Shown here piece after piece: positions 15,997 through 25,772 of a stretch of 48,135 nucleotides of DNA; position 1 is the first letter of the stretch; the number at the start of each line of letters is the position of its first letter. The translations under genes were made by a program, and so were the position numbers. The stretch is from Drouetiella hepatica Uher 2000/2452 (GTDB taxonomy: Bacteria; Cyanobacteriota; Cyanobacteriia; Elainellales; Elainellaceae). Location: contig JAHHHD010000038.1 of the NCBI GenBank assembly GCA_019359505.1, positions 1-48,135 of the forward strand, read 5' to 3'. A model generated the notes under the pieces. The model did no database searches. It was given only the letters and a program-made list of their open reading frames with translations, and was not told the origin of the DNA.

Positions 15997-16869
15997 ATGT
16001 CTCTTGCGCGTCTCCTCAGTGCTATTGTTGCGATCGTCCTAGCTCTGGGAATGATTGTCCTGGGCGGCTGGTATTTCACGCTGTGTTTTGGTGTAATTGT
16101 CTATCTGGGGCTGCAAGAATATTTTGAACTAGCACGAGCAACGGGGATTGCGCCAGCCGCAAAAACGACGATCGCCATGAGCCTTTTACTCATGTTGATG
16201 GCAGAGTCTGCGCCTGCATTAGTCGATGTTCTCATGCCTTTGGCAGGGACATTCATCTGCTTCTATCTCCTGTTTCAGCCGAAACTCTCAACGATCGCCG
16301 ACATTGCTTCTTCAATTCTGGGACTCTTCTACTGCGGATATTTGCCTAGCTTTTGGGTGAGGCTGCGAGGGCTGGGTAGTGCTGAGGTCAGTAATTTGCC
16401 GCTTGGGGGCTACTTTCCGGAGTGGCCGATCGCCCCTATCACAACCTTGCCCGTTGGGCTAACCGTGACGCTGCTTGCCTTTGCCTGTATTTGGGCGGCG
16501 GACATCGGAGCATACTTCATTGGCAAGTTTTTCGGGAAAACGCGATTGACGGACATTAGCCCCAAAAAAACAGTGGAAGGTGCAGTATTCGGAGTTTTGG
16601 GTAGCGTTGTAGTGGCAACGGCAGGATCTTGGTTTTTAGGCTGGGCAGGCACTCCCCTCAGCGGTATGGCACTCGGACTGTTGATTGGCATTGCCAGTCT
16701 ATTGGGCGATTTAACTGAATCGATGATGAAGCGCGATGCCGGAGTCAAAGACTCAGGTCAACTGATTCCGGGGCATGGCGGCATTCTCGATCGCACCGAT
16801 AGCTATGTCTTCATTGCGCCGCTAGTCTACTACTTCGTCACGTTGCTGCTGCCAATGCTTCCGTCTTAG
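15997..16869 (+). CDS. cdsA: Phosphatidate cytidylyltransferase
   Basis: An integral membrane enzyme that makes CDP-diacylglycerol from phosphatidic acid and CTP, the entry point to phosphatidylglycerol. About 290 residues with 7-8 transmembrane helices. The C-terminal CDP-DAG synthase signature is complete: SLLGDLTESMMKRDAGVKDSG followed by PGHGGILDRTDS (about residues 234-269). The frame extends to ATG 15946. ATG 15997 is preferred because the family begins with a short leader before RLLSAIVAIVLALGMI. The gene is followed by a very long perfect hairpin. Confidence 0.92.
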   Translation: MSLARLLSAIVAIVLALGMIVLGGWYFTLCFGVIVYLGLQEYFELARATGIAPAAKTTIAMSLLLMLMAESAPALVDVLMPLAGTFICFYLLFQPKLSTIADIASSILGLFYCGYLPSFWVRLRGLGSAEVSNLPLGGYFPEWPIAPITTLPVGLTVTLLAFACIWAADIGAYFIGKFFGKTRLTDISPKKTVEGAVFGVLGSVVVATAGSWFLGWAGTPLSGMALGLLIGIASLLGDLTESMMKRDAGVKDSGQLIPGHGGILDRTDSYVFIAPLVYYFVTLLLPMLPS

Positions 16870-16898
16870 CTTGATAAGGTTAGCGTTGCTGATTTTAT

Positions 16899-16955
16899 CT
16901 ATGAAATTTATTTTGAGAGGTGTGCGGAGCACACCTCTCAAAATAAATTTCATAG
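16899..16955. terminator. Perfect 27-bp stem, 3-nt loop hairpin after cdsA
   Basis: The arm 16899-16925 (ending GAGAGGTGTGC) pairs without a mismatch with 16929-16955 around the loop GGA. AAGCAATACC follows at about 16963-16972, resembling the end of the palindromic unit at 1049-1150. There is no long T-tract, so this may be a mobile palindrome acting as a terminator or transcript stabiliser rather than a classic intrinsic terminator. Confidence 0.8.
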
Positions 16956-17176
16956 CCGGATTAAGCAATACCATGAGGTTTGGAGGGAGATTGAAGTAGT
17001 GAAATCCGCCCTTCCAAAGCAGCAAACCCTACTGACTAGAATGGAAGCGATCGCCTAACCTAATTTTGAAGCTCTAGAGCGGCTACCATTAGAGTCAGCA
17101 AGCCAGCAGGTCAGCCATGACCTTGGCATTGAGCAACAGTTTTTCTAAACTACCCCCTCACGTTTGAGCTAGACCC

Positions 17177-19162
17177 ATGACAACCATTCTGGAACAGGGC
17201 AACATCAGTATCCATACTGACAGTATTTTCCCCATCATCAAAAAATGGCTGTATTCTGACCACGAAATTTTCTTGAGAGAACTCGTTTCTAATGCAGTGG
17301 ATGCTATCCAAAAGCTGCGCATGGTCTCCCGATCGGGCGAGTATCTGGGTGAAACGGGTGAACTAGAGATTCATATTGCGATCGACAAAGAGCAGAAAAC
17401 CCTCTCAATCACCGATAACGGCATCGGCATGACGGCAGAGGAGATTAAAAAGTACATCAACCAGGTGGCTTTCTCCAGCGCCGAAGAATTTGTCCAAAAG
17501 TACAAAGACAGTACCGACCAGCAAATCATTGGTCATTTTGGCTTAGGCTTCTACTCCTCCTTCATGGTTGCCTCTCGTGTTGAGATAGACAGCCTCTCCT
17601 ACAAAGAAGGTGCAGAGCCGATTCACTGGTCTTGCGATGGTTCTACCCAGTTTGAACTGAGCCAATCAGAGCGAAGCGATCGCGGCACCACGATTACTCT
17701 GCACCTACAAGAGGAAGAGCTAGAGTACCTGGAAGACTACCGCATCAAGCAGTTGGTTAAAACCTACTGCGACTTCATGCCCTTCCCAATCAAGCTGGCT
17801 GATGAGCAGATCAACAAGCAAAAAGCTGCCTGGAAGGAGTCGCCCAAAGACCTGACGCAAGCAGACTACCTGGAGTTTTATCGCTACCTCTACCCTTTTC
17901 AAGAAGAGCCGTTGCTGTGGGTTCATCTCAACACCGACTATCCCTTTGTAGTCAACGGCATTCTTTACTTCCCAAAACTGAAGCCCGATGTTGACGTCAC
18001 GAAAGGTCAAATCAAGCTGTTCTGCAATCAGGTATTTGTTAGCGACAACTGCGAAGAAGTGATTCCTCGCTTCCTGCTGCCTTTGCGTGGCGTAATCGAC
18101 AGCTCTGATATTCCACTCAACGTCTCCCGCAGCTTTCTGCAAAACGATCGCACCGTCCGCAGAATTGCCGACTACATTGCCAAAAAAGTGGGCGATCGCC
18201 TTAAGGAACTCTATCGAGACGATCGATCGCACTATATCCGCTGCTGGCAGGACTTAGGCACCTTCGTCAAGTTTGGCTCTATGAACGATGATAAGTTCAA
18301 CAAGCAGGTGGAAGATATTCTCATCTTCCAGACTACGGCTGACCTAGCTTCTGCCCCTGCCGAAATCCCTGCCGTAGAAGTTCAGTCCGCTGAGGGCGAT
18401 GTATGGCAAGAAGTGCCGCCTGAAGCAGGACAGAGCAATAGCTTGGACGGCAAGGCTTACACGACCCTCAAAGAATATCTAGAGCGCAACAAAGCCCGCC
18501 ACGAAAACCGAGTTTATTACTGCACCGACGCAACTTCTCAAGCCACCTACGTAGAGTTGCACAAGAGTCAGGGACTAGAAGTGCTGTTTATGGACTCATT
18601 CATTGACAGCCACTTCATTAGCTTCCTAGAGCGCGAATATTCCGATGTGCAGTTCTCCCGTGTTGATGCAGACTTAGATGAAACCCTGATCGACAAAGAA
18701 AAAGCGAGCGACATTGTTGATCCCAAGACCAATAAGACCCGTAGTGAAACCGTCAAGGAGCTGTTTGAAACTGCCCTGCACAAGCCCAAGCTGACGATTC
18801 GTACCGAAGCTCTCAAGTCTGAGAATGCTGAAGCCGCCCCCCCGGCGATCGTCCTTCTTCCTGAAGCTCTGCGCCGGATGCGTGAAATGAATGCCCTGAT
18901 GATGCAGCAAGCTGTCGAATTCCCCGAAGAGCATACGCTCTTGGTCAACACGGCTCACCCACTGATTCAAAACCTGCTTAACCTTAGCCAGGGCAGCATT
19001 ATTCAATCAGACGGTCAATCTCCGTCCTCAGAGCTAGCCACTCTGATTTGCCAGCATGTTTACGATCTGGCGCTGATGGCACAAAAAGGCTTCGATGCAG
19101 ACGGCATGAAATCGTTTGTGGAGCGATCGAATCAGGTACTAACCCGCCTGACCAAAAACTAG
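17177..19162 (+). CDS. htpG: Molecular chaperone HtpG (Hsp90)
   Basis: An ATP-dependent homodimeric cytosolic chaperone of 661 residues, the usual cyanobacterial length. The N-terminal GHKL ATPase motifs are all present: IFLRELVSNAVDAIQKLR (Glu35, Asn39), TDNGIGM (79-85) and IGHFGLGFYSSFM (about 117-130). The middle domain contains NVSRSFLQND, with the catalytic-loop arginine region. The C-terminal dimerisation domain includes ILLPEALRRMREMNALMMQ-type helices. It stands alone, with a palindromic terminator downstream. Confidence 0.96.
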   Translation: MTTILEQGNISIHTDSIFPIIKKWLYSDHEIFLRELVSNAVDAIQKLRMVSRSGEYLGETGELEIHIAIDKEQKTLSITDNGIGMTAEEIKKYINQVAFSSAEEFVQKYKDSTDQQIIGHFGLGFYSSFMVASRVEIDSLSYKEGAEPIHWSCDGSTQFELSQSERSDRGTTITLHLQEEELEYLEDYRIKQLVKTYCDFMPFPIKLADEQINKQKAAWKESPKDLTQADYLEFYRYLYPFQEEPLLWVHLNTDYPFVVNGILYFPKLKPDVDVTKGQIKLFCNQVFVSDNCEEVIPRFLLPLRGVIDSSDIPLNVSRSFLQNDRTVRRIADYIAKKVGDRLKELYRDDRSHYIRCWQDLGTFVKFGSMNDDKFNKQVEDILIFQTTADLASAPAEIPAVEVQSAEGDVWQEVPPEAGQSNSLDGKAYTTLKEYLERNKARHENRVYYCTDATSQATYVELHKSQGLEVLFMDSFIDSHFISFLEREYSDVQFSRVDADLDETLIDKEKASDIVDPKTNKTRSETVKELFETALHKPKLTIRTEALKSENAEAAPPAIVLLPEALRRMREMNALMMQQAVEFPEEHTLLVNTAHPLIQNLLNLSQGSIIQSDGQSPSSELATLICQHVYDLALMAQKGFDADGMKSFVERSNQVLTRLTKN

Positions 19163-19202
19163 GCGCTTGGTTTAAGTGCTTAGTTTAAGCGCTTAAATTC
19201 AA

Positions 19203-19240
19203 AGAGGTAAAAGATATCAAATTTGATATCTTTTACCTTT
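19203..19240. terminator. Loop-less palindrome after htpG
   Basis: GGTAAAAGATATCAAA (19206-19221) is followed at once by its exact complement to 19237, a 32-bp perfect palindrome extended by further A/T pairs. CTTTT and CCTTTCC stretches follow. It is probably the htpG terminator. The overlapping TTTAAGTGCTTA/TTTAAGCGCTTA repeats just upstream (19171-19196) add secondary structure. Confidence 0.65.
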
Positions 19241-19307
19241 CCTCTAGCCTCCAGACCCTAAATCACTCTATAATGAATGACCGTGTCCATCCATTCCTTA
19301 AACCGCC

Positions 19308-19544
19308 ATGCCTCGTCAATGTGACCTCACGGGCAAAAAGGCAAATAACGCCTACGCCGTCTCCCATTCGCACCGTCGTACCAAGAAATTGCAGGAAGCC
19401 AACTTGCAGGAAAAGCGCGTCTGGTGGTCTCAAGGCAACCGCTGGGTCAAGCTTCGCCTTTCCACTAAAGCCATCAAAACTCTTGAGCGCAAGGGTTTAG
19501 CAGCTATGGCAAAAGAAGCTGGAATTAATCTCAACAAGTATTAG
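19308..19544 (+). CDS. rpmB: 50S ribosomal protein L28
   Basis: A 78-residue basic protein of the large ribosomal subunit. It begins with the family signature [27 protein letters not shown] and continues with [22 protein letters not shown]. The length is typical of cyanobacterial L28. It is monocistronic here, between htpG and the hps locus, with a hairpin 44 nt after the stop. Confidence 0.97.
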   Translation: MPRQCDLTGKKANNAYAVSHSHRRTKKLQEANLQEKRVWWSQGNRWVKLRLSTKAIKTLERKGLAAMAKEAGINLNKY

Positions 19545-19587
19545 ATCTCTCTTTTCCCCATAGGAGAGCCAAAAAATTAATCATGTA

Positions 19588-19622
19588 AATGCGGAGAGTT
19601 CCTGAATGACTCCCCGCATTTT
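19588..19622 (+). terminator. Probable intrinsic terminator of rpmB
   Basis: AATGCGG pairs with CCGCATT, with an additional AG/CT pair beside a small bulge, and the right arm runs into TTTT. Confidence 0.6.
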
Positions 19623-19997
19623 CGCGTATTGTCAACTTTATCTAAGCTCTATTGAAACAAGGGTAACTCATGTGCTTATCCCGACATTAGTCTAGCCCCA
19701 ACAACCAACATCCTAAGAAGGTGATCGCTTTTTGGGTCGAATCGGGCATTATAGGTTTCATTAGCAAAGATTTTTGTAACCTCAAACCTTATGAGTGGCA
19801 GAGCCGTAGTTTTTACAGAATGTGAGCGATCGTAATTTCCCCGTTGAACTTATAGCCCTGAATTGTTAAGACAGAATCATCCATAAGTGCTCTTAAACTT
19901 CAATAGATTCTCTCTGCGCCCTGACTATCACCCATCCCAGACTTCATAATCACCTACCTTTCATCTGCCGATTATCCCACTTGTCAGGAAGACAGTT
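19623..19997. other. Non-coding region upstream of hpsA
   Basis: About 375 nt with no convincing gene. It presumably holds the hpsA promoter. The 3' end carries a good ribosome-binding site, AGGAAG, 7 nt before the hpsA ATG. I see no riboswitch-like structure. Confidence 0.4.
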
Positions 19998-22900
19998 ATG
20001 TCAACCCCAAAAATCATTAGAGCCGCTCAGCATCTCCTTCGACAGATTAGTCGAATGGCTCAAACCCTTACTAAAGGTTTCATTAGTGGGCTGCTCCGAA
20101 GCTGGTTAATCTTTAGTCGGCGAACTGCCACACAGGCAGGTTTTGTGTTGCCTACTACTATTCTGCTGCTGCTGGTCGTCACCCTCACCGTAGGCGCGAT
20201 CGGCTATCGTACCTTTACCCGAACGCAGCAGACTATCGGTGAACGTCAGCAGCGTGTTATTTACAATGCGGCGACTCCGGCAATCGATCGTGCCAAGGCT
20301 AAAATTGAGTTCTTATTTAGCCCGGATCGCGATCGCCGAAGTGGGGGTGTACCCAGCCAAGCTCAGCTTTTAGGCATGATGCTGAATGACGGACGAGATT
20401 TGGGTGGCAATGTCCGAGTGCAGCCCCTTCCGGGTGATGATCCCTATAAGCTGCCCGGTGAGTCGCGGATTGATATTAATGGAGATGGTGTTGTAGACAA
20501 CGCTTGGCGCTATAAAGCCGATCTGGATGGAGACGGCACTACCGATGGCGCTAATGATGGAACGGTGGTTTACTCCATTCTCTTCACGGCTCCTGCTGAT
20601 CCAGCAACTTTGAGGAGTCAAAATGTTGCGGCTCGCGCAACGGCTCGTCCTTTCCCTTTCATCCGCAATGCTCCTTTGAGTAATGCTACTCAAGCCACAA
20701 GTGCCTGTAAGATTCGTAGCGGAACCACAACCGGAACCGGAACTGAGACGTTTGTTCCGATCAACAATGATGGTTGGTTCCCTGACGAAGTCAATACTAC
20801 CAAACTGCGTAAAAACTTCCAGGTTGATGCCTATGTTTTACCCAATAGCCCCAATGGCACGATCGCCACACTAGAGTTTCAGCAAGATCGGGAGGCGACT
20901 CAAGGCTTCAAATGGGCAGCCTGGTTTAGAAATGACCTGGAAATTTTTCCCGGACCTGCCTTCAACTGGAACGGTGCTATGCACACTCAGGGCAACCTGA
21001 TTGTGGGCGGCAGTAGTTTCCGAGGCTATATGATCAGCTCCAAAGATTCATGCTTGTATACTGAGGAAGCTTCAAAGCTGACGACAGCAGACATTAAGGC
21101 GGAGCCATCGAGAGAGATTCCAGCTTTTCAGGGGCAGTTCATCACAGGTACAATCCGCGACAACAATTACAACAATGGCTCCCGGTTTGACCTGTTTGCA
21201 GGGCCAGGTCGCGACCCGGTCGAGAACAGGACAATGGACGCTAACAGCGACTCCATTACGCCTACGAATGGTCGCAGACCTGCCGACTATTCCCTAGATC
21301 CAATTGGTATTCAGGCTAACGGCATTTCTGTGGGTCGAACTGTGCCTAACCCTGCGGTAGATAAAGACACGACAGGAACTCCAGCCTGGAATGAAACCAA
21401 CCAGTTTTTCCCCCGGATGGTTTACGCCAATGAGGATACGCCCTATGTTGATGACACCTTCCGTGCCGACAATCGCTATGGCCCTTATCCCCGATATGGT
21501 CGAAAGAGCGATCAAATTCCAGGGTTTATTGGGGCAGATATCTCTGGAAATATTGAACTGACGGGAGATGAACCCCCTCCTGGTTCAGACAGCACCAGCG
21601 TCGGTCTAGATGGCTATTGGGAACGCCGCGCTCGCCGAGATGGGCTGAGACTGCTTGTGAGTCAGCGTCTAGAACTGGGCGATCCTGCTGGGTGGGGCGG
21701 CCCTTCTCCAGATGGAGTTGATCTGGCAAATGAGCCGCTTAAGCCCTGGGATATTTGCCCTAGCAACAGTTCAGGTCGTTGTAATGAGGCTCGACAGCGT
21801 AGATCTCTCTGGGATAATTTATCTTCTGTCCAGGCAACGGCAGTCTACCATGCTCAATCTCCCAATGGCGTTGACTTTCCGGCGGCTTGTCTGGCGACCA
21901 CTGTCCATCCTGGAACTGCTGGGACGCTAGATAAGAGCGCTACATTTGAGAACTTAGCTTATGGCTTGCCCACACCAGCCTTCTCTCCTCCAGTAACGTC
22001 AGGTCGAGATCCTTATCTAGCAGCAGGTGGGCGATCGCTTATCACCAGCGATTTCTTCCGAGGTCGGGGTACCAACGGCTGGGAGTTCAGCGCTCCGCCC
22101 ACAACTGCCTTCACATCTAGTGCAACTAGCAATCCCTGGATGAATGCGCTGCGCAACCTGGCGCAGTTTGCTGGAGATCCAAATGGGGGCGCTCCCTCCT
22201 TTACCTCTGTTCAGGGCGCAATTAACCAGGATCAAGTTCATCCCTATCCCTTGATGTCAATGTGGGGCGATTTCTCCATGCTGCGTCGGGTGATTGGCTT
22301 AATGGATAGCGGCGTTACCTACGCTAACCTCAGCCCTGCTGACAAAACAACGCTGCATACAGCAGGTTGTGTGATTGGTATGTTGGCATACAACGTGGAC
22401 TACCTGGAAAAGTTTGATGTCGCTAATGTCGAAGCGGATACTCAAGGTCGCCTTCTGATCGGTGACGCAAATGTTACCAATCCGAGCGCTTCAAACTTTT
22501 CAACGGGCTTGAGGGGAACGCTGCGGCTAATCCTGCGGCGTAATGATCCCGCAGTTCTGGCATTGCCTGCCGCAACGCGATTGCCCGATTCCATTCGCAG
22601 ACCCACTGCCCTCACTACAATAACTTCCGCTATGCTGGCAGACATGGCGTTTGAGAGTGGCTCTAACGACCCAGAAACCTTTATCCGACTGATGGAGCGT
22701 TGGCGAAACGATCCCAGCACCTCTGCGGCTCGGCGAGATGAACTGAATAAGCAAATTTATCTAGCACAGCTCATTATCAGTAAAGAGCAGGTAGCACGCG
22801 ATCGCCGTTTCGGCTTTTTTCCAAACAGACTGGCAGATTCCCCGCTGGGTCGATGTACAGCTTGGGAAGGTATGCTTCCTCCATCGGGTACTGAGGAAGT

Positions 22901-24830
22901 AAGACGCGCTAACTCTGAACCACTATTCAGTCTTTGTTCTAGGCGCCCTCACTTTCCCGTGCTTTATTCTCTCTTTCCTGCTTACGTTCTTAGCAGCACT
23001 ACTGTACCTCCAGCTACTGTAGAAGCAGGTTACTCAGGCGGCTTTCTCAACCATAGAGATCTCTCTGATTCTGTGCAGGCAGCCCTGGTTCGAGAAGCTC
23101 CTGATGACTACATCCGCACTTCCAACACTGGAGCCACCCTTCTCTATCGAGTTGTGCGACCCGAAACAGTTGCCAGCGTACCGCTAGGTATCACGGGTAC
23201 GACCCTGGGGAGCGCCACCAGATCTTGGACATTGCCTGTTGTTTCCACGGGCACCAATGGTTCTACGCCCAACAGTAACCGCAATTCCTTGATCAAGATT
23301 TGTACTAACGATACCCCTTGTTCCCAGCCTACTAGCTCAACAAACCGTATTCCCCGACCAGGAGCGCTCTATCGCACGGCTTTCAAAGATGCAGCTCTAT
23401 TCAACGGTCGAGAAATGCTGAGTGTCAGAACATTGGATCTAGATTTAGATCTGATGCGATCGACTGCCATTGGAACTGATTCCTGGCTCCCTAAGAGCGG
23501 TCTTGTCTATGCTTTCCGAGAGGATGCCGTCTCTGAAGCGCACATTGTCCGACCGTATCGCAGCACCTGGGAAATCTGTAAGACTGACCTCAAGCTTCGT
23601 ACAGATACGAACTGTCAGATGAATACAGGGTCAGTCGATGCCTTAGCATCTACCGATCCTCCTGTGAGCAGCGATCGCAAGATCACGCCAAAACCTGTGG
23701 ATTACTATGCCGATCCCGATCGTCGTCCTCACGGCTTCCGCCTTCGCAATGGCGCTTCTCTAGGTCGGACAGGGGATGATGGTCGTGGTTTAGCCTTCAT
23801 CAGCCACAATCCCGTCTATGTCATGGGACACTTCAACCTACACCGCGCCCCTGGAGTAACAAGCACCGCACGAACTGATGGGCTTGAGGAGTTTATCAAG
23901 GCTCAACAGCTAGCAGATGACTTCTCTAACTTTTACACCCGCAAAGATCTCGATCTCACCTTTGCCCGTCCTGAGAGCGACCAGTGGAGACCGAGTGAAG
24001 TGCTGGCTGATGCCGTCACGCCCCTCTCGACTGAGTTCTGCGATGGCAGTATTCAAGATGGGATGTATGCGGTGACAGAGTCTCTCCTATCAAACCAAGC
24101 TCGCGATCGCTATGGGTGCAGCAGCGGCAACGTCACCTCTTACCTCAACCAAGATCGCGTTCTTCTTCCTCCGATTCTGACGGGTGCGGCAATAGGCAAA
24201 GGCGTTAAATGGATGCGCTCTACTCTGGCTGACAGCTACCCCACAACTTTGCCAAATGCCGTGCTTGAAAACCCTGCTGAGGGTGAGTCCCCTATTGTCT
24301 TCCGTAACGGCAATCCGATGACATTCAGTGGCACTATTCCCAATGAGCACCTCGCGGGTTACGCCGCTATGAACGCGGGTAAGACTCAGATTAATGCCTC
24401 CGACGGTATCCAAATGAACATGATCATGGTCAGCGGATTGATTCCTTCGCGTCCCAACCAGTCTTACGGAGGCTTGCACAACTTCCCACGATTCATAGAG
24501 AACTGGGATGGTGACGATCTGTTTATTTCGGGTGCGTTTTTACAGCTCAGTTTCAGCACTTATGCGACTGCGCCTTTTGACCAGGATCGATGGGAAGTTT
24601 CGACAACTCCTGATGGCTCTACTAATGAGGACATTGCTTACTACAGACCTCCTAATCGCCGCTGGGGATACGATGTAGGTCTGCAATATGCCAAAGCAGG
24701 TCCTGTAGCTCAGCGCTTCAAGTTTGCTGAAGCCATCCGGAGTGAGTTCTATACTGAGCCAGCCGCAAATGATCCCTATATTGCTAACTTGAGAAACTGC
24801 GCTCAACCCGCGACCTGTTCTGCCCCATGA
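19998..24830 (+). CDS. hpsA: Hormogonium polysaccharide secretion protein HpsA
   Basis: A 1610-residue protein matching the large HpsA protein of cyanobacterial hps loci. The N-terminus is prepilin-like: a basic, polar leader, then QAGFVLPTTILLLLVVTLTVGAIGY with one hydrophobic helix at about 49-69. A very long Gly/Asn/Asp/Pro-rich extracytoplasmic region follows, with acidic loops such as DINGDGVVDN and DLDGDGTTDGAND that look like calcium-binding segments. In Nostoc, Hps proteins are needed for polysaccharide secretion and gliding of hormogonia. It overlaps or abuts hpsB, indicating an hpsABCD transcription unit. The size is normal for HpsA. Confidence 0.85.
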   Translation: MSTPKIIRAAQHLLRQISRMAQTLTKGFISGLLRSWLIFSRRTATQAGFVLPTTILLLLVVTLTVGAIGYRTFTRTQQTIGERQQRVIYNAATPAIDRAKAKIEFLFSPDRDRRSGGVPSQAQLLGMMLNDGRDLGGNVRVQPLPGDDPYKLPGESRIDINGDGVVDNAWRYKADLDGDGTTDGANDGTVVYSILFTAPADPATLRSQNVAARATARPFPFIRNAPLSNATQATSACKIRSGTTTGTGTETFVPINNDGWFPDEVNTTKLRKNFQVDAYVLPNSPNGTIATLEFQQDREATQGFKWAAWFRNDLEIFPGPAFNWNGAMHTQGNLIVGGSSFRGYMISSKDSCLYTEEASKLTTADIKAEPSREIPAFQGQFITGTIRDNNYNNGSRFDLFAGPGRDPVENRTMDANSDSITPTNGRRPADYSLDPIGIQANGISVGRTVPNPAVDKDTTGTPAWNETNQFFPRMVYANEDTPYVDDTFRADNRYGPYPRYGRKSDQIPGFIGADISGNIELTGDEPPPGSDSTSVGLDGYWERRARRDGLRLLVSQRLELGDPAGWGGPSPDGVDLANEPLKPWDICPSNSSGRCNEARQRRSLWDNLSSVQATAVYHAQSPNGVDFPAACLATTVHPGTAGTLDKSATFENLAYGLPTPAFSPPVTSGRDPYLAAGGRSLITSDFFRGRGTNGWEFSAPPTTAFTSSATSNPWMNALRNLAQFAGDPNGGAPSFTSVQGAINQDQVHPYPLMSMWGDFSMLRRVIGLMDSGVTYANLSPADKTTLHTAGCVIGMLAYNVDYLEKFDVANVEADTQGRLLIGDANVTNPSASNFSTGLRGTLRLILRRNDPAVLALPAATRLPDSIRRPTALTTITSAMLADMAFESGSNDPETFIRLMERWRNDPSTSAARRDELNKQIYLAQLIISKEQVARDRRFGFFPNRLADSPLGRCTAWEGMLPPSGTEEVRRANSEPLFSLCSRRPHFPVLYSLFPAYVLSSTTVPPATVEAGYSGGFLNHRDLSDSVQAALVREAPDDYIRTSNTGATLLYRVVRPETVASVPLGITGTTLGSATRSWTLPVVSTGTNGSTPNSNRNSLIKICTNDTPCSQPTSSTNRIPRPGALYRTAFKDAALFNGREMLSVRTLDLDLDLMRSTAIGTDSWLPKSGLVYAFREDAVSEAHIVRPYRSTWEICKTDLKLRTDTNCQMNTGSVDALASTDPPVSSDRKITPKPVDYYADPDRRPHGFRLRNGASLGRTGDDGRGLAFISHNPVYVMGHFNLHRAPGVTSTARTDGLEEFIKAQQLADDFSNFYTRKDLDLTFARPESDQWRPSEVLADAVTPLSTEFCDGSIQDGMYAVTESLLSNQARDRYGCSSGNVTSYLNQDRVLLPPILTGAAIGKGVKWMRSTLADSYPTTLPNAVLENPAEGESPIVFRNGNPMTFSGTIPNEHLAGYAAMNAGKTQINASDGIQMNMIMVSGLIPSRPNQSYGGLHNFPRFIENWDGDDLFISGAFLQLSFSTYATAPFDQDRWEVSTTPDGSTNEDIAYYRPPNRRWGYDVGLQYAKAGPVAQRFKFAEAIRSEFYTEPAANDPYIANLRNCAQPATCSAP

Positions 24831-24841
24831 GGAGATCATCC

Positions 24842-25633
24842 ATGTCAGTTTCCCCTTTTCATGCTCAGCAACGGCTCCCTGTTCTCAAGGGCTTACTTGC
24901 TAGACAAAACACTGCTTCAAAAGAGCAAGGTCTAACGCTGATTGAGTGTCTGGTGGCAGTGTTTGTGATTGGCTTGACGGTGACTCTGATCACCCCGCCT
25001 CTATTTATTGCGGCTGCCACCCGCGCCCAAAATCGCCGAGCAGAACAGGCCCTCCAGATTGCTCAGGGAGAGGTCGATCGCATCCGAACCATGGTGGCGC
25101 GCGGCAACCACACGAATGCCGACCTGCCTAAGGAAATCCCAAATGGGATAGCTCTGAAAGACTACGGTACTCCCAATGGTTTTGTTGGCAGTCTGATAAA
25201 AACTCCTTCTAGTGCCTGTACTGGAAGATATGACGATAGAGCGATCGATCCCACTAAAGCCTTGAAAGTAGACGTAGATGGCGACTGCGTTGCAGATTTC
25301 TTCATGCAGGTCTTCCGAACAAGAGGAAATACAACGCAAGATCAACGTACTTCAACTCCGACTGTCACTCAGCAAAGGCCGTCAGACTTCCAGTTGGGTG
25401 TGCGTGTCTACTCTATAGTGGCAGACGGCACTGCACCCGGAAACGCTTGGGGAAATTTGGAAAGTCCGCCGCAACAGGCTTCTCTACAGATGACCAATGG
25501 CCAAGGCAATCAGCGGAGACGCCCCCTTGCTATTATCTACACCCCGTTCTCTTGGAGCGATCAGAATAGTACCCTATGCAGCTATTTCCAAAACGCTAAT
25601 GGGGCACTACCCCAAGGCTGTCCGCCTCCTTAA
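24842..25633 (+). CDS. hpsB: Hormogonium polysaccharide pseudopilin HpsB
   Basis: About 263 residues. The type IV prepilin signature is clear: KEQG, then LTLIECLVAVFVIGLTVTLITPP, with Gly before the cleavage point (about residue 30) and Glu at mature position 5. The globular part has four Cys and an acidic DVDGDCVADF segment. It should be processed by a prepilin peptidase and act in the hps secretion machinery. An ATG at 24827 overlaps the hpsA stop. ATG 24842 is preferred because GAGGAG (24829-24834) lies 7 nt upstream. Confidence 0.82.
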   Translation: MSVSPFHAQQRLPVLKGLLARQNTASKEQGLTLIECLVAVFVIGLTVTLITPPLFIAAATRAQNRRAEQALQIAQGEVDRIRTMVARGNHTNADLPKEIPNGIALKDYGTPNGFVGSLIKTPSSACTGRYDDRAIDPTKALKVDVDGDCVADFFMQVFRTRGNTTQDQRTSTPTVTQQRPSDFQLGVRVYSIVADGTAPGNAWGNLESPPQQASLQMTNGQGNQRRRPLAIIYTPFSWSDQNSTLCSYFQNANGALPQGCPPP

Positions 25634-25772
25634 CTTACTGGTCACTCCGTCGCTCAAAGTCAATTATTTTTTGGAGGATGTGCGCCGCTCACCTTTCAAG
25701 AAACAATTAGCTTCAAAAAATCAACAGCAGCATTAGAACATAACCTGTTCGCCCCATATGAGGTGGGACACT

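Noticed and set aside
20370-24839. Several minus-strand open frames within hpsA
   Set aside because: They lie wholly within a clearly coding gene, have no recognisable motifs and are explained as shadows.
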